Origin: Mycoplasmataceae bacterium
GTDB lineage: Bacteria > Bacillota_I > Bacilli_A > Mycoplasmatales > Mycoplasmoidaceae
Assembly (NCBI GenBank): GCA_031282505.1
Contig: JAITDP010000007.1
Coordinates: 1 to 64,000 of the forward strand
Direction: 5' to 3'
Length of the DNA stretch: 64,000 nucleotides
Shown here: positions 36,604 to 46,109 of the stretch, piece by piece
How the letters are laid out: every line of letters starts with the position of its first letter
Position numbering within the stretch: position 1 is the stretch's first letter
Notes under the pieces: model-generated
Databases searched by the model: none
Seen by the model: the letters and a program-made list of their open reading frames with translations, nothing else
What the model was told of the DNA's origin: nothing
Made by a program: the position numbers and the translations under genes

Positions 36604-37061
36604 TATTTATTAGCTCCTTTGTTTTTTTTAGGTGTTAAATCTAAATCTTTAATAGTAACTCCCATTTGTTTAGCTGTTCCACCAATCATTCTTAAAGCCA
36701 TTTCTTCATCATAGGCATTCATGTCTGGCATTTTCTTTTTTGCAATTTCTAAAGCTTGTTCTCTTGTGATAGTTGCAACATGATCAGTTAATTGGTTTTT
36801 ACCAGCTGTTTGAATCTTAGCGACTTTTTTAATCATTACAGAAGCTGGTTCTGTCTCTTTAATAGTAAATGTAAAAGATTTATCGCTATAAGCCCATATT
36901 GTTGTTCTAACGACTTCACCAGCTCTTTGTTTAGTTTGATCATTAAATTGTTTAGTGAACTCTGCCATATTAATACCAATAGAGGCTAAAGCAGGACCTG
37001 GTCTTGCTTGTGCACCAATCAATTGTATTTTTGCTATTCTTTTTAATTCTTTAACTGCCAT
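36603..37061 (-). CDS. rplK: Ribosomal protein L11
   Basis: L11 forms the factor-binding stalk base together with 23S rRNA. The 152-residue protein has the N-terminal GPALASIGINMAEFTKQFN motif and the C-terminal RNA-binding GGTAKQMGVTI end. It is the first gene of rplK-rplA-ybaB, and its mRNA has a leader of about 60 bases that can fold. Confidence 0.95.
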   Translation of the reverse strand: MAVKELKRIAKIQLIGAQARPGPALASIGINMAEFTKQFNDQTKQRAGEVVRTTIWAYSDKSFTFTIKETEPASVMIKKVAKIQTAGKNQLTDHVATITREQALEIAKKKMPDMNAYDEEMALRMIGGTAKQMGVTIKDLDLTPKKNKGANK

Positions 37062-37079
37062 AAGTTATTCCACTCAAGC

Positions 37080-37133
37080 GTAGTGATAACGAATACAAAT
37101 ATGTATTCTCCTACTTGCTATACTTTTATTATA
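37080..37133 (-). promoter_or_regulatory. Promoter and structured leader of rplK-rplA (possible L1-binding site)
   Basis: Leftward TATAAT at 37128-37133 puts the transcript start near 37121, about 60 bases before the rplK ATG. The leader can fold into a 7-bp hairpin (37091-37108, GAATACA with TGTATTC). This is flanked by a 4-bp outer stem (GTAG with CTAC), separated by an asymmetric internal loop of 2 and 7 bases. Two stems around an internal loop is the general shape of L1 mRNA operators. The match is structural only. Confidence 0.5.
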
Positions 37134-37146
37134 TAAAAATATGTTA

Positions 37147-38004
37147 TTAAGGATTAAAACGGAATATTTTATTTAAAAATGTTTCAAATTTAACATCTAA
37201 TTGTTTTGCTGAGATTAATCAGAAACATAATCCAGTAATTGTATAAGTCATGATAACATCAGCAAGATTATGTTGATGTAATCCTAATGTTGCATATGTG
37301 ATTAACACGCCTAATGTAATTAAAACAATACGGAAATATCATTTAATTCCTTTAGCTATTCCAAAGAATACAAATAATGATGCTCAATAGTTGTGATAGC
37401 TAGGACTTGCCCCTCAAATATTTAATGGAGAATTAGATAAAGTGTACATTTCTTTATAAAATAAATCTCCAGGTTTAAGCAAATTGTAATGTCCATTATT
37501 TGCTTTCAAGATTCCACCTCATAAAATTCCAGTAGCTGGGTCGCTATATGCACCAGTAGAATAATCGTGTCCAAGTCCATCAACTGTATTACATTTCATA
37601 AATTCGGCAGGTGAACAAGTTGTAGGCATTATTACATAAATAAATGTTCCAATTACATATGCAAACAAGGAATTAACACAATATCTATAATAATGGATTT
37701 TCCCACACATTAAATAAACACATGTTGGAATTACAAAAAACCATGCATATGGTCATAACATGTAATAAGGCAATATTCAAGTTTGCCACACCATAATTCT
37801 ATCAAATGGTAATTGTAAATTAAGTGTATAACTTTTATCAATACTATCAAATAATTGTCCAGCTCAAATTGCAGCATAAAAATATGAAAATGTTTCAATT
37901 CCATATATCAATGTTGCAACAGCAAACATTGAGAGTAGTAATTTATAATTAAATTTTTTATTAACTTTCCATTGAAATCTATTTTGATTAATTTTGGTTT
38001 TCAT
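37147..38004 (-). CDS. PAP2-like membrane phosphatase
   Basis: A 285-residue membrane protein with about 6 hydrophobic segments and several TGA-Trp codons. Near the C-terminus it has PSYHNYW and, about 35 residues on, HQHNLADV. These fit the second and third motifs of PAP2 phosphatases (PSGH and SRx5Hx3D, giving H-x3-D). The first motif (Kx6RP) is not evident. Members remove phosphate from lipid phosphates or transfer lipid head groups. It shares its strand with the 38016-38732 gene, 11 bases upstream. Confidence 0.6.
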
Positions 38005-38015
38005 TAATTTTTTAA

Positions 38016-38732
38016 TTATATAGAAGAAGTTTTTTTATTTTCGCTTTGTACTTTCTTTTGATCATCATCAAGTTTTTTAAATGTTCCAATAATTGATGCT
38101 GGATTAATAGATAGATTACTTGGTTTAATTTTGCCATTAGATTTTACGTACCTAAAATTTGCATGGTACAAATAAAAATTTCTAATTTGTTCTGTGCTAA
38201 TTTCAGGCATTCTAAAGGCTAATCTATCAAATGCTTCCCAAACCAAAACTCAAGCAGCAATAACTATTATCTCTCATATTGAGTCAGGAATTTGTGGTAT
38301 GACGAACTCGATTACAGCGAGCACACCTATCAATAGTGCACCAAAAAGTAAACACATTAAAGCAATTAAAGTATTTTGTCTTCTTTCTTTTTCGTTAAGA
38401 ATGCTTGTTAATAAATATTTATGTTTAAATGCTAAAGCAAATTTTGATTTTTCAATTGATAGATCAGATGTTTTTTTATCATTTTCAACATTAATTACAA
38501 ATTCAAAACGACTTTTAATTGGCAAGCTGAAAACTATGTTTTCTACATTGCTACAAAATTCTTGACTCGCGACAGGGTTGCCTTCTAAAGAATAATCTGT
38601 ATACATAGATTGCAAAGACGGAGTAGAAATATGAACAACATATTCACCATTTTTATTTTTTGTGAATTTGTCACTATAAATTTTTTGCGATCTTTTTTTT
38701 ACCCTTGCTAATACCTTTAGAAAATTAAACAT
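38016..38732 (-). CDS. Membrane protein of unknown function
   Basis: A 238-residue protein with a charged N-terminal domain of about 125 residues, two adjacent membrane helices (about 123-145 and 153-170, containing TGA-Trp codons) and a basic cytoplasmic-looking tail rich in Lys, Asp and Ser. It lies 2 bases after udk and 11 bases before the PAP2-like gene, so the three are probably one transcript. I do not recognise the family. Confidence 0.65.
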
Positions 38733-38734
38733 TG

Positions 38735-39376
38735 TTATTTATTTTTGCGCTTTTTAAGATAAAGGGAATATTCTAAAGCACCAGAAATTGCTTTTATAGG
38801 AACTAAGTTAGTTGTATCATTTCCTCAAGGAATAATTATGTCCGAACTATATTTTGTTGGTTCAACATATTTTTGATGCATCTTAATAACATTAGTACGT
38901 CAATTTTTAATTGTTTCATTAATATTAGTACCACGATGCGCTTGATCTCTAAGTATTCGACGTATTAATCTTTCATCATCAGGAACATCGATATATATTT
39001 TAATATCAGCTAAATTTTTTATGTCTTCGTTATATAAAGATAAGATTCCTTCTAAAATAATAACATCAGCTTTTTTTACTTTTTTAGTTTTATTAGCAGT
39101 TTTTGTTTTAAAATCATAGATTGGCATATCATAGTCTGTATGATTTTCTACAAGAAATTTAATAGCTTCACGTGCAGAAAATCAATCAATTGCTTCTGGA
39201 CTATCATAGTTTGTAGTTTTAATTACATCTTTAGGCAAATAAAAATTATCAAAAGAAATTACAGCACTACTATATCCCTTTGGGATGTTTTGTTTAATCA
39301 ATTCTGCAACAGTTGTTTTCCCACTTCCACTTCCACCTGAGATGATTACAAATATTGGTCTAGTTTTTTTTGTCAT
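38735..39376 (-). CDS. udk: Uridine kinase
   Basis: Phosphorylates uridine and cytidine for nucleotide salvage, which Mollicutes depend on. The 213-residue protein has the P loop SGGSGSGKTT, the FDNFYLPKD motif after strand 2, and IILEGILSLYNEDI and IYIDVPDDERLIRRILRD typical of the family. The start at 39376 gives the normal N-terminus. A longer open frame upstream adds unrelated residues. Two or more TGA codons are Trp. Confidence 0.9.
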
Positions 39377-39422
39377 GGAAATGGAAATGTATATCGCCAA
39401 TATTATATAAGGTACATAAGCA

Positions 39423-39428
39423 TATAAT
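39423..39428 (+). promoter_or_regulatory. -10 box TATAAT of the DEAD-box helicase
   Basis: Perfect TATAAT, 9 bases before a GTG start codon at 39438. Confidence 0.65.
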
Positions 39429-39437
39429 AACTTATAC

Positions 39438-40961
39438 GTGTTATTTAATGAATTAAAACTAAATGAGCAATTGCTCGCAGGAATCAAAAGTGTTGGATAT
39501 GATAATTTAACTCCAATTCAAGAATCTATTATTGAAAAGATTTTAAATCATGAGGATGTTTTTGCACAAGCACCCACTGGTACTGGAAAGACCGCTGCTT
39601 TTGCAATTCCATTATTAAATAATGTTATCACTACTAATACACATGCTTTTGTTTTATGTCCAACGCGTGAGTTAGTTAACCAAATTGCAAATGAATTTGT
39701 TAAGCTTGGAAAATATATAAAAGACTTACGAGTAGTTGAAATCCTTGGTTCAGTGCCATATGGAAAGCAAATTAGTGAACTTAAACGTAATCCTCAAATT
39801 ATTGTAGCTACCCCTGGAAGATTTTTAGATCATATCAAAAAAAATAATGTTAATCTTTCTCATATTAATACTGTTGTATTAGATGAAGTTGATGAGATGT
39901 TTAATATGGGTTTTAAACGTGATGTATCTACAATTATTTCAAGTGTTAAGCATCCTCACCAAACTGTTTTATTATCCGCAACAATTTCAAATGATGCTCA
40001 ACAAGCTTCTAAAAACTTTCAACACAATCCTTTCTTTTTTAAAAATGCTGGTGATGAAAAGAAAACAAATATTTCTATTGAACAGTTCTATGTATTGGTA
40101 AACCAAACAAAAAAGATTGATGCAATTGAGCAAATAATAAAGAAAAATCACTATAAACTAACAATTATTTTTACCAACACTAAACACACAGCTAAATGAT
40201 TAAAAACTAAATTAAATGAACGTGATATTAAAACTGATGCTATCCATAGTTTGTTAAAACAAAATGCTAGAAAACGTGTAATGGATAATTTTAGAAATGG
40301 TGATTATGAAGTTTTGATTGGAACAGATATTATTGCTCGTGGTATTGATGTTAAAAATATTGATGCTGTTATAAATTATGAAATTCCTCAAAGTTCTGAA
40401 TCTTACGTACACCGTATCGGAAGAACCGGACGTTGAGGAACTAATGGAAAATCATATTTACTTATTACTAAAAACGAAACAAGAAAAATTGCTGAATTAT
40501 CAAAACTTACTCAAAGTAAAATTAATGAATTAAAATTAGATGGAATTGATTATGATGAATCAATCAAAAACACTGATACTAAACAAGGTTTTTCTCCACG
40601 ACAAATCGATGAGAATAATGTTAGACTTTTTATGAACATTGGTACAATGGATGGTTTTGACCGTGAATCTCTTACTAAATACATTAATGATCATTCAGAC
40701 TTAACTAGTAGTGATATTATTGATATTTATCTAAAAGATACATTTGGTTTTATTACTATTAAAAAAGATAAGGAATCTTCTTTAAGAACAATAACTAATA
40801 TCAATGGCAGAGATGCAAAATTTGACGCTTCAAATAATGAACGTCCAAGAAAACCTAGTGGTTTTAGAGGCAATAATAGATTCAACCGTAATTCTTCAGG
40901 GCGTAATCGTTTTAGTAATAATAGAAATAAATTTGGTTCGTCTCGATCATTTAAAAAATAA
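39438..40961 (+). CDS. DEAD-box RNA helicase
   Basis: A 507-residue ATP-dependent RNA helicase likely to act in ribosome assembly or RNA turnover. It has the Q motif (LTPIQESII), motif I (APTGTGKT), PTREL, TPGRFLDH, motif II written DEVD instead of DEAD, SAT, and motif VI (HRIGRTGR). TGA at 40197 and 40434 are Trp. The C-terminal tail after the helicase core has a basic Arg/Asn/Gly/Ser-rich end (about 470-507) like the RNA-binding tails of CshA or DeaD. It starts with GTG and overlaps the next gene by one base. Confidence 0.9.
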
Positions 40962-41812
40962 TGAAATCTTTTTTTGCTCCAACAATTAAACTTGTTAACA
41001 ATGTAGAGATTCCATCAGTTGGGTATGGCACATATAAAGAAGATGCTAACCAAGAAACCGTTAATGCCATTGCTAATTCAATTAAATCAGGTTATAGACA
41101 CATAGATACAGCTAGCAGATATGGAAATGAATGATGTGTTGCTCAAGCTATTAAAAAAAGTAAAGTTAAACGTGAAGATCTTTTTATTACAACAAAACTA
41201 TGGAACGATAACCAAGGTTATAAATCAACTATTAATGCATTTAACAAATCATTAAAAGAACTTGAATTAAAATATTTAGATCTATATTTGATTCATTGAC
41301 CTGTTACAAAGAACAAAGAAAAACAATGGAAACAAATGAATATTCAAACTTGAAAAGCTTTTGAATATTTATATAAAAATAAAAAAATAAAAGCAATTGG
41401 TGTTTCTAATTTTGAAATTCGCCATTTGAAAAATTTAATTAAGAATTGTGAAATTAAACCTATGGTTAACCAAATTGAAATGCATCCTGGTCTTGCAAAC
41501 AAAAGATTATTACGTTTTTGCAAAAAACATAATATTGCAGTTGAAGCATATTCTCCTCTTGCTAGAGGAATGATTCAAAATGATAAAATACTTTTATCAA
41601 TTGCAAACTCACACAACAAGACTCCTGCACAAATATCAGTAAGATGATGTTTACAAAAAGGATTGATTCCATTACCTAAATCGACTCACCTTGATAGAAT
41701 CAAGAATAACATTGATGTTTTTAATTTCAGTCTTTCTTCTAATGAAATTAAAACGATTGATAAAAAAGTAAAAATTAAAAGAATTCTTCCTTCACCAAAT
41801 AAAGGAAAATAG
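40961..41812 (+). CDS. Aldo/keto reductase
   Basis: A 283-residue NADPH-dependent oxidoreductase. It has the family residues Asp and Tyr in DTASRYGNE, Lys in TTKLWND and His in LIHWPV, plus [14 protein letters not shown] and a C-terminal LPKST cofactor-binding segment. Several TGA codons are Trp. It starts on the last base of the helicase stop codon. The substrate is unknown; methylglyoxal or other small aldehydes are typical. Confidence 0.9.
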
Positions 41813-41816
41813 TTAA

Positions 41817-42524
41817 CTACTTAGTAGTACCAGGAACTTTCCAATCAATTTTAAGTTCTGGAAAACGTTTGTGAACTATGAATAACATACGTCTAACTGT
41901 ATCAACACGTTTAATCATTGAGTTGTTAATAACTTTAGAATTTGGATTTGGACGCAAAGGAGCAAGTTTACGATTAATATCCATTGAATCACGTTTTTTA
42001 ATTTGTTTATAGATGTTATCTAAAGTTGCATCATGAATACCATAACGTTTAACATATTGACGTAGACGTCTATTTGCACGAGCAAAGATTGTTGATTTTA
42101 GAAAAAAATCTACATCAGGATTTGGAACAATTTCTGTTAATCCACGTCCTTCTAAAACTATAGATTTGTTTTTAACATAAGGAAGGATAATGTTTGTATT
42201 AATTCAATCACGATATCAAGATTTTTGTGCAAGACTTGCTGCTTTAAGAGCAAGCTCTTCATATCCTAAATCTTTCGCGATATCTTTATCTTTGTAAAAA
42301 ATTGATTTTCCATAGTATTCAAATTTGTATCGTTGCATAATTTCGATACATTTATTTTTTACATATTTTTGTATACCTTCTTTTTGTAGTGCTCAAGCAT
42401 AAGATCGGTAAACATTTCCAGTTGAAAGGAAAGAAAAACCTAATGATTTAGCTACTTCTAAAGCAGCAGAACTTTTACCAGAACTACCGGGACCGTTAAC
42501 TACAATCACATAGTTTTTTTTCAT
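41817..42524 (-). CDS. cmk: Cytidylate kinase
   Basis: Phosphorylates CMP and dCMP. The 235-residue protein has the P loop NGPGSSGKSS, STGNVYRS in place of the usual DTGAMYR, and VLEGRGLTEIVPNPDVDFFL, corresponding to the family's AEGRD...VFPDADxKxFL. A C-terminal INRKLAPLRP matches D(x)nR(x)APL. TGA at three places is Trp. In many Mollicutes cmk is followed by der; here der is 16 kb away. Confidence 0.85.
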
Positions 42525-42530
42525 AAAATT

Positions 42531-42536
42531 ATTATA
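42531..42536 (-). promoter_or_regulatory. -10 box TATAAT of cmk
   Basis: Leftward TATAAT, 6 bases before the cmk ATG. Confidence 0.7.
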
Positions 42537-42550
42537 TGTTTTATTTTTTT

Positions 42551-42600
42551 CAGGAGCCGGGAAGTTTATGTTCCTCAGGTGCCGGGAAGTTTATGGACTC
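42551..42600. repeat. 25-bp tandem duplication at the end of the BspA-like gene
   Basis: Two units, each with GCCGGGAAGTTTATG, starting at 42551 and 42576. The gene stop codon lies in the unit nearer cmk. The 25-base period shifts the frame, so the duplication has added a few residues to the protein end. Confidence 0.8.
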
Positions 42601-44429
42601 TTTTAAAAAGTTCTAACATACTAGCCGCAGATAAGGTTCCTTGCACTTTAATCTTTCCGCTTGCAGCGACATTTTGAAATATATAACTATATCCATCTGA
42701 CGTAGTAGGTCAATTCGGATAACTTTGAAATGAACTCATTGTTATAGAATTTAAGGATGAGCAATTTTGAAATGCATAAGTGCCTACATTGTTGCCAACA
42801 TTCGAACATAATGTGATGCTTGATAACTTGCTACAACTATAAAATGCATGCTCTCCAATCTTTTGTAATCATAATAGTTTTTCTCATTCTAACGTTCCCA
42901 AGCTTGAGCAATTTGCAAAGCAATAGCTACCAATTTCTTTCAAATTAGTAATACTAGTATTAAAAATTATTGATGTAATTTTACTGCATGCATAAAATGA
43001 TGATTCTCCAATATACACAACAGATGTAGGAATCGATAAAGTCCCTTGAAACGAGTTGGTATCATAGTAAAAAGCTTGGTCAGCAATTATTTTTGTTCCA
43101 GGTTGTATAGTAACATTGTTTGACAAATCCGTACCAGTTGATAGTATATTTCTATATGATCCCAAACAATAGTATGAATTTGTATTTGTATTTCTAATAT
43201 AGTAGCAAAAATACGAGTCTTTAGAAATTTTTTTATCAATTCCTCATGAAGTTGCAAGTAACCCAACACAATTAAAAAAAAGCATTTTGTTTAATGCTTG
43301 TAAGTCCTGTGCCTATAGTCAAGTTGCCATCAAAACCACATGAATAAAATGCATTGTATTCAATTGATGTAACATTATCAGGAATATTTAAATCACCAAC
43401 AATGCTTGTGCAATTTGCAAAAAGATTTTGACTAATTTTTGTAATTCCTGTACCAATTGTAAGTCCTGTTAATCTCCCACAATTTTTAAATGCACGGTCT
43501 CCAAGTTGCGTAACACTATTTGGGATATTTAGTTCACCTGTTATAAGATTACAATTTTCAAAAGCAGAGGTTCCGATTGATGTTACAGTGTTTGGAATAT
43601 TTAAGACATCAGCTATGCTATTACAGCTTTCAAAAGCACAAGAACCAATTGACGTAACGTTGTTACCAATTGATGATAGTCCGGTTAAATTACGGCAACT
43701 TTGAAATGCATAACTTTCAATTGTTGTAATTGTATTAGGAATATTTAATGAGCCAGTTAACCCAATGCAATTCTTAAAAGCATTTGATGATATTTTTGTT
43801 AGTGGAACTCATATACCAGCACCTGATGATCATATGCTTGAAGGAATTGATAAATTACTTGCTACATAAGATTGACTTGATGTGATATAGCAACTTGTTG
43901 GGTTGGTTGAATTATTAAACTCTACTGTAACCGATCCAGATATCATACCATACCAATTAGAACCATTAGCAGTTCCATGTAGTGCAGCATCACTTGATGC
44001 ATAAATATATCCAACATTGCTTGCAAGATATACATCATTATTATGAACATCAACAATAGTTGCATCAACTTTAAAAGAGAAAGATGAACCAAAAGATGGT
44101 AATGAAGACATGTTGTAATAACCAGGATCAAATTTTATGCTTGTGTTGTTGGTTATATTAATGCTTGAATGCATTAACCCTTCACTATATTCTGAGATTG
44201 TACAACTAATGTTGTAATCAGAAGGAGTGATTGGTTCATTGTTTAATAAAACATCAATATTGTTTGTAATAAGAGAAGCAGAATTTTGAATTATGATATC
44301 ACAATTTCCTAAAGAAAATTCTTTTTGTTTGCCTTGATTATTTCCTCCATCACATTGATTTAATAATAAAAAAGGCATAAGACAAATAGGCAATGACAAC
44401 ATTACCAAAAGGCTCGACTTGCACCTCAT
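42566..44429 (-). pseudogene. BspA-like leucine-rich-repeat lipoprotein, out of frame at a T8 tract
   Basis: A surface lipoprotein gene of about 620 codons. The signal peptide ends FLLLNQC (Cys26). Residues 27-190 form a unique N-terminal domain, followed by about 15 LRR_5 repeats of the type IPNSVTxIGxxAFxxCxxLTG. Reading from the ATG hits TAA at 43272-43274, right after eight T (eight A on the plus strand, 43274-43281). Removing one T restores an open frame to the stop at 42566, including KKIS...YYCLGSYRN and more repeats. So it is either phase-off or newly broken. It is closely related to the intact gene at 48159-50582. TATAAT lies 9 bases before the start. Confidence 0.8.
43274..43281 (-). 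repeat. Homopolymer T8 (A8 on plus strand) at the frameshift of the BspA-like gene
   Basis: Eight identical bases at the point where the LRR reading frame is lost. Seven would keep the family-like reading AFFNC. Confidence 0.9.
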
Positions 44430-44438
44430 ATATGCATA

Positions 44439-44499
44439 ATTATATCTGTATAAATTATTAAGATTTCTAAAACAAAAAGTTTAGTCTAATAAATATAAT
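44439..44499. promoter_or_regulatory. Divergent -10 boxes for the BspA-like gene and pheS
   Basis: Leftward TATAAT at 44439-44444 lies 9 bases before the BspA-like ATG. Rightward TATAAT at 44494-44499 lies 6 bases before the pheS ATG. Confidence 0.65.
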
Positions 44500-44505
44500 A
44501 TCCAA

Positions 44506-45525
44506 ATGATTAATAAGGAAAAATTAATTGAAACATTAATTGCTGATTTAGATAAAACTAATAATGAGACTCAAATAATTGAGGTAAGAAATAGTTTTTT
44601 AAACAAGCAAATCTCTCCTTTATACAAATCTCTTGTTTCATTATCAAACGAAGAAAAATCAAAAGCTGGTCAAATCATTAACGAACTTAAAAATGATGTT
44701 ATTGAAATAACTAACTCATATCTTAAAAAAATGAAAGATGAAGCAGATTCAAAACAACATGTTGTTAATTACGATATTTTAATTGATACAAGTGATTTAT
44801 CACGTGGCGCTTTAAATCCAATTACTTTAATTTTTAAAGATATATTGTCGTATTTTCAAAGTCTAAATTTTACTATCCAAAGTGGTGAAGAAATTATGGA
44901 TACAAAGTATAACTTTGATAATTTAAACATTCCAAAAACTCACCCTACTCGTGAAACTAGTGAAACTTTTTATACAAAAGATAAAAGTCTTCGTACTCAA
45001 AATACTGCTAGTTCTGCAAAATTTATTGATAACAATAGTGATGAAGAAATAAGAATTGCAAATTTTGGATATGTTTATCGTAATGATGAAGATGATCAAA
45101 CTCATAGTCACCAATTTAATCAAATTGATTTCATTTGAGTTAAAAAAGGTTTGAATGTTAAAAATTTAAAATGGGTAATTGATGGTTTTATTAAAAAGAT
45201 TTTTGGTAATAATACTAAATCCCGATATCGTTTAAGTAATTTCCCTTTTACTGAACCATCTTTTGAAGTTGATGCTTCTTGTCCTTTTTGTAATGGACAT
45301 GGTTGCAATAAATGCAAGCAATCTGGGTGAATTGAATTGTTAGGTGCTGGAATTATGCGTGAAGAAGTTTTGAATGCAGCAAATATTAAAGGAAAGAATG
45401 CTATAGCATGCGGCCTTGGTGTTGAAAGAATTGCAATGATTAAATATGGAATCAATGATGTTAGGGATTTCTATACTAATGATTTTAGATTTTTAAAACA
45501 ATTTGTTAATGAAAATATCAAATAG
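44506..45525 (+). CDS. pheS: Phenylalanine-tRNA ligase alpha subunit
   Basis: The catalytic chain of the enzyme that charges tRNA-Phe. The 339-residue class II synthetase has motif 2 around HPTRETSETFYT and HSHQFNQIDF, FPFTEPSFEVD (Phe-binding), and motif 3 in GLGVERIAMIKYGI. A cysteine cluster CPFCNGHGCNKCKQSGW occurs where homologues have a shorter CxxC...C segment. TGA at 45136 and 45328 are Trp. It is separated from pheT by 32 kb. It overlaps the next membrane-protein gene by 17 bases. Confidence 0.94.
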
Positions 45526-45937
45526 TTCATATACAAAATTAATGTATATTGCTAATGCAATTATTAATGCAACAATGATTGTTGGAGCAATAATTTCTTT
45601 TGTATTTATAAACTCAACAAATGTTATTATTAATATTTTTGCACTGTTAGCGACTTATTTTTTTTGCAACATAAATATATATTTACAAAATAAACTTTCA
45701 ACTGTTATTTTAAGTTTTAAAAATAGTTCGATAATTACAAAAGTTACGACTTCATCATTTTTTGGTGTTTCAAAATATACAATCACTTTAATCCCTTTTA
45801 TTGTTTTGATTGTTTTATATGCAAATAAAATTCCTTATGTTGATATTACATCAATTATTTTTAATGTATTTGATTTAATTTTGTTTAATCTAAGCGTAGT
45901 TTTTGTTGCCTTGTTATGTAAAAAAAATAAAAATTAA
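45509..45937 (+). CDS. Membrane protein of unknown function
   Basis: A 142-residue hydrophobic protein with four predicted helices (about 13-33, 37-55, 84-103 and 114-134) and a short basic tail. The ATG at 45509 was preferred over the TTG at 45503. It begins inside the end of pheS, so translation is coupled, and it ends one base before the convergent tRNA-Arg gene. No family recognised. Confidence 0.6.
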   Translation: MKISNSSYTKLMYIANAIINATMIVGAIISFVFINSTNVIINIFALLATYFFCNINIYLQNKLSTVILSFKNSSIITKVTTSSFFGVSKYTITLIPFIVLIVLYANKIPYVDITSIIFNVFDLILFNLSVVFVALLCKKNKN

Positions 45938-46013
45938 TGGCGCGCTAGGTAGGAGTCGAACCCACAACCTCTTGGTTCGTAGCCAAGTGCTCTATCCATT
46001 GAGCTACTAGCGC
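45938..46013 (-). tRNA. tRNA-Arg(ACG)
   Basis: A 76-base tRNA with acceptor stem GCGCTAG/CTAGCGC, G discriminator and encoded CCA. The anticodon loop CTACGAA gives ACG (A34 usually becomes inosine) and decodes CGN. The D arm is nearly identical to that of tRNA-Arg(CCU) at 1874. Confidence 0.96.
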
Positions 46014-46014
46014 A

Positions 46015-46089
46015 TGGAGGTACTGACTGGATTTGAACCAGCGAATACGAAGGTTGCAGCTTCGGACCTTACCACTTGGCTACAGTACC
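46015..46089 (-). tRNA. tRNA-Cys(GCA)
   Basis: A 75-base tRNA with acceptor stem GGTACTG/CAGTACC, T discriminator and encoded CCA. The anticodon loop CTGCAAC gives GCA. One base separates it from tRNA-Arg(ACG). It begins 20 bases after the nrdD stop codon, so the tRNAs may be read from the nrdD transcript. Confidence 0.96.
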
Positions 46090-46109
46090 ACTATGATTAA
46101 TTATATTAT

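Noticed and set aside
44430-44505. T-box leader before aminoacyl-tRNA synthetase genes
   Set aside because: pheS, thrS, cysS and metG have their -10 boxes within 6-12 bases of the start, so no leader of T-box length exists.
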